In this document: positions 7,998-17,987 of the stretch, piece after piece | Position numbering within the stretch: position 1 is the stretch's first letter | How the letters are laid out: every line of letters starts with the position of its first letter | Source: Archaeoglobi archaeon JdFR-42 | Lineage (GTDB): Archaea; Halobacteriota; Archaeoglobi; Archaeoglobales; JdFR-42 | DNA: 64,000 nt | Assembly: GCA_002010305.1 (NCBI GenBank) | Contig: MTND01000018.1 | Coordinates: forward strand, 1 to 64,000 | Reading direction: 5' to 3' | Notes under the pieces: generated by a model | The model's input: the letters and a program-made list of their open reading frames with translations, nothing else | Told to the model about the DNA's origin: nothing | The model's database searches: none | Position numbers and translations under genes: made by a program

Positions 7998-9119
7998 ATG
8001 CACTTGAAAACAAAAAAATTTCTGCTTCTGACTACTTCTTTGGGGTGGTTCACTATATTCTCGTCAAGAATTATCCTTACTCCTTCTTTACCCTCAATAA
8101 TTTCTGAATTCTCAATTCCGTATTCCATGGCCGGACTTCTGACCACAGCCATTCTGATTACATACAGTCTGACCCAAATACCCTCGGGAATACTGTCTGA
8201 CAGATTCGGTCAAATTCGTCTTATAGTCATTTCCTTTACAATGACAGCGACATCTCTGATACTTATCGTGACTTCCTCTGACTACTTTCACCTCTTCCTC
8301 TCAATGCTTTTCTTGGGATTTGCGTCTGGCATCTATTATCCTGCTTCAGTTTCCTTGATAGCTCACAACTTTGAGAAAAGAGGGAAAGCACTCAGTTACA
8401 ACGACCTGGCATTAAATCTAGGGGGGATTATGCTTCCTATTATAGCTGGGTTTATCATCCTCCAATGGGGATGGAGAGAGATTTTTCTCATACCTCTGAT
8501 CCTAACTCTGATAGTCACGTCCATGTTCATATACATGAGGAGTTACTCAAAGAAGGTCGAGAGGACTGGAGAAGCCCTATTCTCAATAACTCGGCCAATA
8601 TTGCTGATAACTTTTGCTTACATTCTGATCAATTCTTTTTACTGGGGTGTAGCCGTATTTCTACCCACATACGCTAGATTTTTGAATTTTAATGTGGTAT
8701 TATCCTCAGCAATAGCTTCCATACCCTTTGTTGGAGGATTCGTAGGTAATCTGATTTTCGGGAATCTTTCAGATACGATGGGGAGAAAAAAGGTCATAAC
8801 CATGCTGTTTATTTTTGGAGCCTTCTTCGTTTTTATACTATCCACTGGTAGCAGATTTCTTCTTTTCCCAGTTGTGCTGTTATTTGGAGTCGTTACTTTA
8901 CCCTGTTTCCCCATAATATTCGCTTATGTATCCGATATCGCCCCACAAGATAAAATGGGATCTACTCTCGGATTTGTAAATGCAATAGGAAGTTTTATCG
9001 GCTCTACCTCCCCCTTTATTTCAGGATATATCATCGATATTGCAGGTTTCAAATATTATGTATATTTTAATGCGATGCTCCCCATACTTGCATTACTCAT
9101 ACTACGTCGGATCCGTTAA
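7998..9119 (+). CDS. Major facilitator superfamily transporter
   Basis: 373 residues with about twelve transmembrane helices. The loop 2-3 signature is GILSDRFGQIRL, and the repeat in the second half is GNLSDTMGRKKV. It is slightly shorter than typical MFS carriers. GAGGAG lies 6 bases before the ATG. It is the third gene after the aminotransferase and the reductase, so it may move their product or substrate. Specificity cannot be read from sequence. The 3' end overlaps the convergent M20 gene by 23 bases. Confidence 0.88.
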   Translation: MHLKTKKFLLLTTSLGWFTIFSSRIILTPSLPSIISEFSIPYSMAGLLTTAILITYSLTQIPSGILSDRFGQIRLIVISFTMTATSLILIVTSSDYFHLFLSMLFLGFASGIYYPASVSLIAHNFEKRGKALSYNDLALNLGGIMLPIIAGFIILQWGWREIFLIPLILTLIVTSMFIYMRSYSKKVERTGEALFSITRPILLITFAYILINSFYWGVAVFLPTYARFLNFNVVLSSAIASIPFVGGFVGNLIFGNLSDTMGRKKVITMLFIFGAFFVFILSTGSRFLLFPVVLLFGVVTLPCFPIIFAYVSDIAPQDKMGSTLGFVNAIGSFIGSTSPFISGYIIDIAGFKYYVYFNAMLPILALLILRRIR

Positions 9120-10245
9120 TGGATAGAGATTCTCCGATACACACGTAGATATCCTTACACTCCATAATTCGTGATATTGACACCCATTCTGAATCCGAGT
9201 GGCTAGCACCAGCTTCTCCAGGCCCAATGATTATGGTAGGGATATGCGCCAGATTTATCAGATAATCTGCATCAGTATGTCCAAGTTTGAAAACTCTTTT
9301 TGGAGAATAACCACATAACCTCTCTATACACTGGGAGGCAATCTTTTCGATAGTGGTGTTTTCACCAACGTATGATGGATAAGATACATATGCCAGCTCT
9401 GCATCTACCCCCTCTGGAAGGAGTTGCTTTATTCTTTTATAAAAACTCTCAGGTAACACACATGGGGTGATCCTGGCATCCACATGAGCCACACATTCGT
9501 TAGGCTGCACATTATTGGCAATGCTATTGGAATGGATCTCAGAAATAGTTATATCGTCCTCTACCACAACACCATCACATACTCTGCATTGATGTCTTGG
9601 CATGGACACTATCCGCTCAATAGCCTGAGCCATCAATATGATGGCATTACTCCCTTTTTTCTCCCCAGAAGTAGAAACTTCAGACCCCTTAGCCCTCAAC
9701 ACAATCTCTAATCGGCCTCTGGAACCAATTCCGATGGCAAATCTGTCTCCATAATATCCAACGGAAGGCTCGCCCAACACAGCAAATTTTGCTTTCAATC
9801 CTTTTTTAACAAGTTTGTAGGTTCCTTTGGCATCTGTTTTGGCAAGCTCCTCCCCAGAGACTCCGGTGAAGATTACTCCTTCCACTCCTTTATCTGCAAG
9901 TTCTTTCATGGCAATCATCATACATGCTAAAGAACTCTTTGAGTCAGAGGCCCCCCTTCCTATGATCTTTCCATTTTTTTCAACAGGGTTTAATCCAGCA
10001 GATCCAGAAGGTGGTACAGTATCCATATGAGAATTAAACAGCAACGTATAGGGTTTTTTCCCAAGAGAGCATACTACATTGGTATCTTCTACTATTCGAG
10101 CAGATAGACCATTACTTTCGAACCAGTCAACCATAAAAGAGGCTATCTCACTCTCATTTCCACTTATACTTTCTATACTTATCAGCTTTTTTGTCAGGAT
10201 CACTGGATCATTCATTACAGTGTTGACTCCCCGATGCTTTTTCAA
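9097..10245 (-). CDS. M20 family zinc hydrolase (ArgE/DapE/LysK-like)
   Basis: 382 residues, dinuclear-zinc amidohydrolase. Candidate ligands are H73 and D75 in NSHMDTVPP, D101 in GRGASDSKSS, the E132-E133 pair in SGEE, E159 in LGEPS and the late His in GASHSDSEW. The family removes acyl groups from amino acids (acetylornithine, succinyl-diaminopimelate or LysW-bound lysine/ornithine). The LysK-like archaeal branch is plausible, but no other lysine or arginine genes are adjacent. The annotated start is TTG. An ATG at residue 11 (10215) is an alternative. A perfect 21-bp palindrome abuts its promoter. Confidence 0.85.
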   Translation of the reverse strand: MKKHRGVNTVMNDPVILTKKLISIESISGNESEIASFMVDWFESNGLSARIVEDTNVVCSLGKKPYTLLFNSHMDTVPPSGSAGLNPVEKNGKIIGRGASDSKSSLACMMIAMKELADKGVEGVIFTGVSGEELAKTDAKGTYKLVKKGLKAKFAVLGEPSVGYYGDRFAIGIGSRGRLEIVLRAKGSEVSTSGEKKGSNAIILMAQAIERIVSMPRHQCRVCDGVVVEDDITISEIHSNSIANNVQPNECVAHVDARITPCVLPESFYKRIKQLLPEGVDAELAYVSYPSYVGENTTIEKIASQCIERLCGYSPKRVFKLGHTDADYLINLAHIPTIIIGPGEAGASHSDSEWVSISRIMECKDIYVCIGESLSINGSDVV

Positions 10246-10777
10246 TCCCTGAAACTTCTTGGATTTAAGGCTTTCGCTGGTAAATACTTAAAATATTGTA
10301 AATCTTTGATTTACAATCTGTAAATTCACATCGATAACATAATATCCCAATCGATATATCTCTCAAATTCATAGATGCTCATGTCCAAAACGCTATCAAA
10401 TCTTAAAAAAAGCTTAAAAAAGCAAGAATGAAATTTCACTTCCCACAATCCTTAAACTGAAGATTTAAATCAAAGATACTCATCCTTGCATTTCAATTCT
10501 GGATACTTTTCATGCAGTCCACTACCTTGAAATCGTCTGCTTTATCTCGCGGACAGAGCTGGTTGAAAAAGTTAAAACATCTACATTTCCGGATACGATA
10601 AAAGAAGTGATGTCTGAATCCTTACATCACATGGTACTGACCCTCTACTGTAAGAACATTATATAGCTAACACTGAAAATTAAAAAGATGTTATAAGATA
10701 AATAGAGGGGCTTTAAACAGAAACCACAAAAAGCAAAACTTAAATTAAATCGAAAGAGATTCGAAGAAGGTGATAAC
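10246..10777. other. Intergenic region with operator and an ORF remnant
   Basis: It contains the 21-bp palindrome at 10296-10316 and a frame open from 10469 to 10666 (about 65 codons, TAG stop) with no ATG, GTG or TTG start. That frame has an amino-acid composition like real protein (LDTFHAVHYLEIVCF...), so it may be a gene remnant. The promoter of the hydroxyacyl-CoA dehydrogenase lies near the right end. Confidence 0.45.
10296..10316. promoter_or_regulatory. Perfect 21-bp palindromic operator
   Basis: TTGTAAATC-TTT-GATTTACAA, two perfect 9-base arms with a 3-base spacer. On the minus strand it is immediately upstream of a TATA-like ATTTTAAGTATTT serving the M20 gene. A second, partial arm (TCTGTAAATTCACA) follows. 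A near-identical element lies beside the ferredoxin gene at 42596. Confidence 0.7.
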
Positions 10778-11635
10778 ATGGAGATAAAAACTATTTTCGT
10801 AATAGGTGCTGGAGCGATGGGTTCTGGTATCGCTCAGGTCGCAGCCCAGTCTGGTTACAAAGTTTATCTAAGAGACTTGACAGAGGAGCTGGTTGAAAAA
10901 GGTTTGAAAAATATTGAGAATTTTTTAAATAAAGGAATCGAAAGAGGCAAAGTTACAGAAGAACAAAAACAACAGGTTCTTTCAAACATTACCGGAACTA
11001 CATCCATGGATCCAGCCAGAGAGGCTGATTTTGTTATTGAAGCGGTAGTAGAAAATATGGAAATCAAGAAAAATGTCTTTAAAGAGCTGGATGAGTTATG
11101 TCCTGAACATACCATTCTCGCGTCAAACACTTCTTCTCTGAGTATTACCGAGATGGCTTCAGTAACCAAAAGACCCGAAAAAGTGGTAGGCATGCATTTC
11201 TTCAACCCAGCTCAGTTAATGAAGCTGGTAGAAGTTGTGAGGGGTACTGCAACGTCTGACGAGACGGTGGAGATAACAAGTAATCTTGCTAGAAAATTCG
11301 GAAAAGAGCCAATAACTGTGGTAGAGTCTCCAGGATTCGTCGTAAACAGACTAATGGTCCCATTCCTTAACGAGGCGTTCTATTTACTGTATGAGGGTGT
11401 TGCCTCTCCAGAAGATATCGATAAAGCTGTTAAACTTGGTCTTAATCATCCAATGGGACCTTTTGAGCTCGCTGATTTTACAGGCCTGGACATACTTCAT
11501 GCCGTTGCAGAAGTATTCTATGAAGAGTTTAAAGACCCCAAATACAGGCCATGTCCATTGCTGAAAAAGTACATAAGGGCTGGATGGCTTGGACGAAAAA
11601 CGGGCAGAGGGATCTATGACTATCGTAAGTCATAG
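10778..11635 (+). CDS. 3-hydroxyacyl-CoA dehydrogenase (3-hydroxybutyryl-CoA type)
   Basis: 285 residues, the usual length of short single-function enzymes. The NAD site is GAGAMG (10-15). The catalytic His-Glu pair is H140 (GMHFFNP) and E152 (LVEVVRG). The C-terminal helical dimer domain has NHPMGPFELADFTGLD. It interconverts 3-hydroxyacyl-CoA and 3-oxoacyl-CoA in beta-oxidation or butyrate-type pathways. GAAGGTGAT precedes the ATG. An enoyl-CoA hydratase follows 43 bases downstream, giving two consecutive steps in one operon. Confidence 0.95.
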   Translation: MEIKTIFVIGAGAMGSGIAQVAAQSGYKVYLRDLTEELVEKGLKNIENFLNKGIERGKVTEEQKQQVLSNITGTTSMDPAREADFVIEAVVENMEIKKNVFKELDELCPEHTILASNTSSLSITEMASVTKRPEKVVGMHFFNPAQLMKLVEVVRGTATSDETVEITSNLARKFGKEPITVVESPGFVVNRLMVPFLNEAFYLLYEGVASPEDIDKAVKLGLNHPMGPFELADFTGLDILHAVAEVFYEEFKDPKYRPCPLLKKYIRAGWLGRKTGRGIYDYRKS

Positions 11636-11678
11636 ATCTGATACTTCTAAATTCCTTTCAAAAAGGAGGTGGTGAAGA

Positions 11679-12461
11679 ATGAGTTACGAGAATATAACCT
11701 ACGAGAAAAAGGAAAATATAGCCATAATAACTGTGAACCGACCAAAGGTTCTTAATGCCCTCAACAGACAGACAATCAACGAACTTGATCAGGCCGTTAT
11801 TGAAGCTGAATGTGATCCCGATGTTAAGGTTGTTGTAATAACCGGAAGTGGAGACAGAGCTTTTATAGCAGGAGCAGATATAAATGAATTTGTAGGGATT
11901 GATGTTGTCACAGCAAAAACTCTTTCGAAACGATTTCAGGACTTTCTTGACAGACTTGAAAATCTTAGTAAGCCGGTAATAGCTGCCATCAACGGCCTTG
12001 CCCTAGGTGGAGGGTGTGAGCTTGCCATGGCATGTGATCTAAGAATAGCAGCTACCACCGCCAGACTTGGACAACCAGAGATTAACTTAGGGATAATACC
12101 AGGAGCAGGTGGAACCCAGAGACTTCCAAGACTGGTAGGAGTGGCAAAAGCCAAAGAACTGATCTACACCGGTGACATGATAACAGCCGAAGAAGCAGAA
12201 AAAATCGGTCTTGTAAACAGAGTTGTTCCGCCAGAGAAACTTATGGATGAGACCATAGCTCTAGCTAAAAAAATCTCCCAAAAAAGCCCCTTTATTCTTC
12301 AACTTGCCAAAGAAGCCATAAACGTTGGAATAAACCTCGACATGCGATCTGCCATATCCCTCGAGAACGATCTAGTCACCATAGCATTCACGACAGAGGA
12401 CAAGGAAGAGGGTATGCGAGCATTCATGGAAAAGAGAAAGCCTGAATTTAAAGGAAAATAA
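11679..12461 (+). CDS. Enoyl-CoA hydratase (crotonase)
   Basis: 260 residues. Both catalytic glutamates are present: E114 in GGCELAMACD and E134 in GQPEINLGIIPG. The oxyanion-hole element AFIAGADI and the C-terminal EDKEEGMRAFMEKRKPEF are typical. It hydrates trans-2-enoyl-CoA to 3-hydroxyacyl-CoA, feeding the dehydrogenase encoded upstream. A strong ribosome site (AAAAAGGAGGTGGTG) precedes the ATG. An acyl-CoA dehydrogenase for the preceding step begins at the right edge of the window. Confidence 0.96.
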   Translation: MSYENITYEKKENIAIITVNRPKVLNALNRQTINELDQAVIEAECDPDVKVVVITGSGDRAFIAGADINEFVGIDVVTAKTLSKRFQDFLDRLENLSKPVIAAINGLALGGGCELAMACDLRIAATTARLGQPEINLGIIPGAGGTQRLPRLVGVAKAKELIYTGDMITAEEAEKIGLVNRVVPPEKLMDETIALAKKISQKSPFILQLAKEAINVGINLDMRSAISLENDLVTIAFTTEDKEEGMRAFMEKRKPEFKGK

Positions 12462-12470
12462 CACCTCTCC

Positions 12471-12485
12471 ATTTCTTCTTTTTTA
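12471..12485 (+). terminator. T-rich terminator after the hydratase gene
   Basis: The T-rich tract TTTCTTCTTTTTTA lies about 10 bases past the stop codon. This is the usual archaeal termination signal. Confidence 0.5.
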
Positions 12486-12564
12486 CAGGATGTGAATAAC
12501 TAAACTAAATACTTTCGATAATGCGTTAAATTATTTATATATTGAGCCATTTAAATCAAAAGGG

Positions 12565-13677
12565 ATGAGTAAGATACTAATCCTCTGTGTCGACAGAGAT
12601 GATGATATCGGAAGAAAGGCGGGCCTCAAATCTCCTGTGATCGGGAGAGAGGAGAATATAAATGCTGCCCTTAAACTCGCTGAAAAAGATCCAGAAGATT
12701 CCGACATCAATACAATTTTCGGAGCAATCAACCTCTATGATGAACTCATTGCAAAAGGGATAGATGCAGAGATCGTAACAGTGTCAGGAGATATTAACAT
12801 CGGAACCACATCAGATCTTAAAATCGCAGAAGAACTTGATTTCATAAAGAAAAAGTTCAGATCCAAAGAAGTGATCGTTGTTGGTGATGGCGCAGAGGAT
12901 GAAGCCATACTACCTCTAATCGAATCTAGATTTAAGATTAACATGATAAAACGAATAGTGGTTAAACAAAGCCAGAATCTCGAAAATACATACTATATCA
13001 TAAAACAGTTTCTCAATGATCCGAAAATATCACGTGTTTTATTCATACCTCTTGGCCTTGCAAGTCTTATCTATGCTATTTCCATTTTCGTGAATTATCC
13101 TCAGGGAGCAAAAATTGCCATACTGGCCTTTCTAGGATTCTACTTCCTCATGAAAGGATTTGGTCTTGAGAATATTCTTGATGAATTTACCGTAAGTCTG
13201 AAAAGAACTCTGTACGAGGGCAAAGTATCCTTCGTTACAAACCTTATAGCACTTATCATGGTTATTCTCGGAATCGTTCAGGGATTTCAACTGCTTTGGA
13301 ATTATTACAACAGACCAATAATGGTTGGATATATCATACTGTTGACTGCCTTTATATACGGAGCTGTGTGGTGGATGGTTGCAGGTGGAGTTTTTGTAGG
13401 AATCGGAAGGTTTCTGGATAGTTATCTCGATAGCGAAGTATATTACAAAGCACTGGTATACCCATTTTTTATCATAGCAACAGGGCTGATTGTGTGGGGT
13501 GGTAGTGTATTCATTCTGAGCCTCCAAGAAGGATTCCATATATCTCAAGTAGATGCCCCCTTTTACTTGGCAGGAGCGATAGTTGGGGCTATATTTATCT
13601 CCCTCTCAGGTATTATGATTTCATCTAGAATGAAAAAACCTCGTCAAGATCTTGCAACTTCTGAAAATACAGAATAA
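12565..13677 (+). CDS. DUF373 family archaeal membrane protein
   Basis: 370 residues. The N-terminal soluble half has LILCVDRDDDIGRKAGLKSPVIGRE, a hallmark of DUF373, and a Rossmann-like VVGDGAEDE element. The C-terminal half has about six transmembrane helices. The family is widespread in archaea and its function is not established. A TATA element (TTATTTATATA) lies about 30 bases upstream, so the leader is short. It does not share an operon with its neighbours. Confidence 0.9.
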   Translation: MSKILILCVDRDDDIGRKAGLKSPVIGREENINAALKLAEKDPEDSDINTIFGAINLYDELIAKGIDAEIVTVSGDINIGTTSDLKIAEELDFIKKKFRSKEVIVVGDGAEDEAILPLIESRFKINMIKRIVVKQSQNLENTYYIIKQFLNDPKISRVLFIPLGLASLIYAISIFVNYPQGAKIAILAFLGFYFLMKGFGLENILDEFTVSLKRTLYEGKVSFVTNLIALIMVILGIVQGFQLLWNYYNRPIMVGYIILLTAFIYGAVWWMVAGGVFVGIGRFLDSYLDSEVYYKALVYPFFIIATGLIVWGGSVFILSLQEGFHISQVDAPFYLAGAIVGAIFISLSGIMISSRMKKPRQDLATSENTE

Positions 13678-13790
13678 AAAACATCTATCAAACATAACTT
13701 CTGAATAATTCCTCTGAATAAGCCGAGGCATCCTTATGATTAGAGATCCATAGACACCCTAATATCACATAAATTCTTGTAAAACCTCTG

Positions 13791-14474
13791 TTATTTTCCC
13801 AGAATCATAATTCTAAACCTATCTGCAGCCCTTGCAGTATTATTTGCAATTTCTCCCATTTCCTTTATAAGCGAGACAAGTAATAGTACATCCACAGGGT
13901 CAATTCGGTCACAATTGAAGATTTCCTTATAAAGTCTCTTTTCAATTAAATCACATTGATGTTCCAAGTTCTCTATCCTCGGGACTATCTCAAGGGATTC
14001 CTGAACCTCTTTTTTGCTGAAAGATGTCAGTAGCAGTTCACTAATCTGATCCACCAGTCCTTCATAGACATCTATTGCATCAATTATATTATTCACCAGA
14101 CATTCCATATCCTTTTTGATCACATCCGGGAGGTTGCTAATTTTCCTGAAAGTCAATATCTGAGCAGCGTGTTCACAAGCATCTGAAATCGAATCCTGAG
14201 GCTTTAAGAAGGATAACAAATCATGCCTGTCAACAGGAAGCATTAAGGACTTTGGAATATGCTCTCGTATCTCCCCCTTTACCAGATCCGCCTGGTACTC
14301 AAGTTCCTCTATTTTCTTACAGAGGGTGTTAACTTTTTCAAAATCTTCTATGGTATATGCCATAACAGCCTCTTTAAGAAGCTTAGCCGCTTTCCCAGCA
14401 AGTTCTGCATGTTCATGTAACTTTTTAAAAGGAGATTTTCCAAAAACATCTGTCACGGATCGGATGAACTTCAT
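13791..14474 (-). CDS. DUF47 (PhoU-like) protein, partner of phosphate transporter
   Basis: 227 residues, an all-helical PhoU-like protein of the DUF47/TIGR00153 group. Conserved features include [17 protein letters not shown] near the start and acidic clusters ([16 protein letters not shown]) that bind metal in PhoU-type proteins. These proteins are repeatedly encoded with Pit transporters and probably modulate phosphate uptake. Its start overlaps the stop of the upstream pit gene by 4 bases, which supports co-translation. Confidence 0.92.
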   Translation of the reverse strand: MKFIRSVTDVFGKSPFKKLHEHAELAGKAAKLLKEAVMAYTIEDFEKVNTLCKKIEELEYQADLVKGEIREHIPKSLMLPVDRHDLLSFLKPQDSISDACEHAAQILTFRKISNLPDVIKKDMECLVNNIIDAIDVYEGLVDQISELLLTSFSKKEVQESLEIVPRIENLEHQCDLIEKRLYKEIFNCDRIDPVDVLLLVSLIKEMGEIANNTARAADRFRIMILGK

Positions 14475-15481
14475 AGCACCACCACTAAGAAATTATAAAT
14501 TACGATACTTAATCCCGCAGCTATGGGTACTGTAAGAACCCATGATGCTATAATTCTCTTGATAATATTTAAGTTAACCGCTGCCAGACCACCAGCTAGC
14601 CCTACTCCAATCACACTACCTACAAGAGTATGAGTTGTAGATATAGGCATTCCCAGATACGAGGCAACGATTACCGTTGTCGCTGCACTGAATTCCGCCG
14701 AAAAACCTCTGGTAGGTGTAAGCTCGGTAATCTTTTTTCCAACAGTCTCTATCACCTTATACCCCCAAGTTGCGATTCCCACAGCTATTCCCAATCCACC
14801 CAGCATGAGAACCCACATGGGAGTACTCTGACCCAGATAACCGAGAGCGGCAGCAATGGGTCCGGTAGCATTGGCTACATCATTCGAGCCATGGGCAAAG
14901 GCAACGTAGCTGGCTGTCCCTATCTGAAGGAAACCAAAAATCTTTTCCAGTTTTATTGGATCTTCTACTCTTTCTATCAAAGTAAGGCGGATCATAGTAA
15001 ATATGACGATAGACATCATGGCTCCGAAAAGAGGGGAGACGATCCAGCTCAGTACTATTTTTTCCATTACAGCCCATTGAATATCGCCTAGAAGAATCAG
15101 ACCTTTTGATGCGGCTGCCAGACCGAAACCAACCATTGCACCAACTGCAGAATGAGTGGTAGAGACCGGAAGATGATAATAAGTGGCAATCGTGATCCAT
15201 ATCCCTGCTGCTAGAATTGCTGAAAGGGCCCCAATTGACACCATGGATGGATCCATCAGATTTATAGGCACAATTCCCTTTGCAATAGTATTGGTAACTC
15301 GAGAACCAAATAGAGTTGCACCAGCGAATTCAAGAATTCCTGCTATAATTATGATCTGCTTGAGGCTCAGAGCCCCACTTCCATAGGATGTGGCCATAGA
15401 GTTGGCAGCATCATTGGCTCCAATATTCCATGCCATGTAAAGGCCGATGACGACAGTGGCAATGAATACTACCAATAACAT
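14471..15481 (-). CDS. pitA: PiT family inorganic phosphate transporter
   Basis: 336 residues, about ten transmembrane helices. The two duplicated signature loops are [18 protein letters not shown] in the first half and [12 protein letters not shown] in the second. The family imports phosphate coupled to sodium or protons. [11 protein letters not shown] and [10 protein letters not shown] mark the inverted repeats. It is the first gene of an operon with its DUF47 partner (4-base overlap). Confidence 0.94.
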   Translation of the reverse strand: MLLVVFIATVVIGLYMAWNIGANDAANSMATSYGSGALSLKQIIIIAGILEFAGATLFGSRVTNTIAKGIVPINLMDPSMVSIGALSAILAAGIWITIATYYHLPVSTTHSAVGAMVGFGLAAASKGLILLGDIQWAVMEKIVLSWIVSPLFGAMMSIVIFTMIRLTLIERVEDPIKLEKIFGFLQIGTASYVAFAHGSNDVANATGPIAAALGYLGQSTPMWVLMLGGLGIAVGIATWGYKVIETVGKKITELTPTRGFSAEFSAATTVIVASYLGMPISTTHTLVGSVIGVGLAGGLAAVNLNIIKRIIASWVLTVPIAAGLSIVIYNFLVVVL

Positions 15482-15744
15482 GTGATTTCTGAATGCGGGT
15501 AGATATTTAAAAATTGTGTTATTGAACTAACTTAATTATTAAACCAGCACAATGAGATTCCATATCCCCTGTATAACACAACTATGTATAAACGATCAAA
15601 TTAAAACATTATTCAAAAAATTAAAATAGAGAGGATAATAATCTCATTAAAGGTTCAGAGTCCATATTCACAGGACAAAAAATTTAAGTATATTTTCCTT
15701 CTGGATTTTTATTACTATGTTCATCCATTTATGAACATGAGGAG

Positions 15745-16170
15745 ATGATTATGGAAAAGAAAAATTATGTATGGATTCACTTCACCATGGGGGGTAAAAT
15801 ACTAAGATTAAAAGAAGTTTTTTTTACGAAAAAAGAGATCCTGGTCTTAACTTTCAACTGGTATACTCTTTTCACCCTTATGTTCAGATCCCATTTTAGG
15901 GAAGCAGCGAGGATCAAAGAATACTTGGATGAGTATGGTTTAGAAGAACTAACAAAAATGGCAAGAAAAGTTGAGAAGATCCCATACAGCAGAGTTAAAC
16001 AAATAAGACTCTCCAACAGACGAAGAGGTATGAGGCCTCTTATTGAAATTATTATGGATAAAAAACGGGAAATTCTCAGAATCCATGATAAAGAATTTGA
16101 CTATAGTTCTACAAAGAAAGATCTTGAGGAAATATTAAAAAATAAGAAAATTGAGGTTATCTTTGATTGA
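15745..16170 (+). CDS. Small basic protein of unknown function
   Basis: 141 residues as listed. The second ATG (15751) is better placed behind GAGGAG, giving 139 residues. The N-terminal part has alternating hydrophobic strands (ILVLTFNWYTLFTLMF), the middle is helical and charged, and a basic patch (RLSNRRRG) precedes a further two-strand segment. The strand pattern resembles a PH-like barrel, but I do not recognise a family. Converges end to end with the Nramp-related gene (adjacent stops). Confidence 0.65.
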   Translation: MIMEKKNYVWIHFTMGGKILRLKEVFFTKKEILVLTFNWYTLFTLMFRSHFREAARIKEYLDEYGLEELTKMARKVEKIPYSRVKQIRLSNRRRGMRPLIEIIMDKKREILRIHDKEFDYSSTKKDLEEILKNKKIEVIFD

Positions 16171-17799
16171 CTACGCCGTAGATGCTTTAGATGCCTTGAG
16201 CTTTGCCATCAGAGATTTCACGAACACATACAGGAAACTGATTACGTATACGGCCCACATGACATATTGAGCTGATCCTGTAGCTCCTATCTTCATGTTT
16301 ATAACTATAACACTGAAGTATCCGAAGAAGAGAATTGCCCAGTACATTATGAAGAGTCTGTGCCATGATATCATCAGATGCTTTGGTAACATTGTTGCAT
16401 TGATATATGTGATGACCAGATTATACACCCACATCATTATCCCTGCGAGATTCGCACCGATCAGTAATAGAACCCATGGTTGTTTCAACTTCAATCCCAA
16501 GACAAAGATACTCCAGACGATCATGAGAGTCAGAATTATCAGAAAGACCTTTCCTGGGTCCCAGTTCCTGTATCGCCCAACAAGGTCCTGTAATGTCTCA
16601 GCAGTGTATCTAACCACAACTTCTACTATACCCAGCTGAGTTGTAAACAGAGCCAAGCCGATAGTCAACAGGAACAAGCCTCCCACGGCTGAACTGATCG
16701 TCTCACCCATTATTCTAGCTTCCTCGAGGAGCATGTCTACTCCACCGAGAGTGGTGCCCGGTACAAGTTTCGCTGCAATCATACTTGTGAAAGCTGTCAC
16801 AACTATTAAACCAATGGCAAACACGTAGAAGTGTTCTTTTACTGTAACATCCCACCATGCTCTCCATCTGGCTACACTTTCTTCATCTTTCGGATCGATA
16901 ACAAATCCAGCTTCTGGGATCTCTTCTACCTCTTTCTTCAGAATTGGATTCTCATACCGTCCGAAAAATCTGCCAAGACCATACCCCTTCTCTCTCGCCC
17001 AGAGAGACTGACCGAGATTTCCGACACCACCTGCCCCTGCATATGCAAGACCTCCGAGGAGAGCAAGATAGTCAACTTCTTTGGGTATAACTCCAATGGA
17101 GACTGCACCTTTTGCAAATCCACCGACTTCCACAAGAGCTCCTGTCACCAGAACCAGTATGAAGAATAATGGAACCATTATTATAACCAGCACCAGCTCC
17201 AGTTTTTCTATAGCGTTATACAGAATAGGACTGACAACATAGGCAACCCATATCAACACCATCAGTACTGCGGATATGACATTCCAGTAACCGGGATCTC
17301 CGGTAAATAGAGCTGAGAACATTTTTCCAGTTCCAGCAGCCCATCCGGGCCATATACCCCATGAGAAAATCGCTAACAGAAGCATGACCCAAGGCCATAC
17401 TGGATGCAAACGCTGAAAAGCTCTAACAATAGATTCCCCTGTTGCAATTGTCCATCTCTGGATCTCTGTGTTTATGTAAAATTGAGTAAGGACTCCTACC
17501 CAGAACATCCACCAGGCTGCCCATCCAACCTTGGCTGTAATATTTGGCCAGAATATTGTTTCTCCACTTCCGAGGGAAAGACCAAAGAGAATGGCAGAGG
17601 GTCCAATGATATATCTCAATACAGGAGCTTTCGGGAACTTGATAAGCTTGTATGGTTTTCCATGTCCGATTTTTGGATATTCCTCAGTTTCTGGTGCATC
17701 AGGTAGTTCTTCTCTCTTTACAGGTTCATAAACTCCTTCCAGATAAGCTCTGCTCTCTTCTGGTGTCAAAAAGATGTTCTCGTCCTTCGCTTCTGCCAA
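16171..17799 (-). CDS. Nramp-related (APC-fold) membrane transporter
   Basis: 542 residues with an N-terminal hydrophilic stretch of about 60 residues, then eleven or twelve transmembrane helices. The first helix reads GPSAILFGLSLGSGETIFWP. It resembles Nramp TM1, but GSGE occupies the place of the metal-binding DPGN motif. The TM6 region has AYAGAGGVGN in place of the canonical MPH. It belongs to the Nramp-like clade but probably does not use the standard Mn/Fe site, so its substrate is open. A strong GGGGGTGAAAAG ribosome site precedes the ATG. Confidence 0.75.
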   Translation of the reverse strand: MAEAKDENIFLTPEESRAYLEGVYEPVKREELPDAPETEEYPKIGHGKPYKLIKFPKAPVLRYIIGPSAILFGLSLGSGETIFWPNITAKVGWAAWWMFWVGVLTQFYINTEIQRWTIATGESIVRAFQRLHPVWPWVMLLLAIFSWGIWPGWAAGTGKMFSALFTGDPGYWNVISAVLMVLIWVAYVVSPILYNAIEKLELVLVIIMVPLFFILVLVTGALVEVGGFAKGAVSIGVIPKEVDYLALLGGLAYAGAGGVGNLGQSLWAREKGYGLGRFFGRYENPILKKEVEEIPEAGFVIDPKDEESVARWRAWWDVTVKEHFYVFAIGLIVVTAFTSMIAAKLVPGTTLGGVDMLLEEARIMGETISSAVGGLFLLTIGLALFTTQLGIVEVVVRYTAETLQDLVGRYRNWDPGKVFLIILTLMIVWSIFVLGLKLKQPWVLLLIGANLAGIMMWVYNLVITYINATMLPKHLMISWHRLFIMYWAILFFGYFSVIVINMKIGATGSAQYVMWAVYVISFLYVFVKSLMAKLKASKASTA

Positions 17800-17987
17800 C
17801 TTTTCACCCCCCTTTATTTTTTGGATAAATAATTATTATTCGTTTATTATCTGTATACTTAACACTTCCCGTAATCATGTTAATACAATTGTATAAATTC
17901 CAAAATAGTAATGTGTGGGGGTTCCGGATATTTATCTCCAAACAAAATAAATATACTTTTCCATCAGATTTATAAAATAAAGCAAAT

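Noticed and set aside
17800-17987. DtxR-type operator upstream of the Nramp-related gene
   Set aside because: No TTTTAGG/CCTAAAA repeat is present. Only a strong ribosome site and AT-rich DNA are seen.
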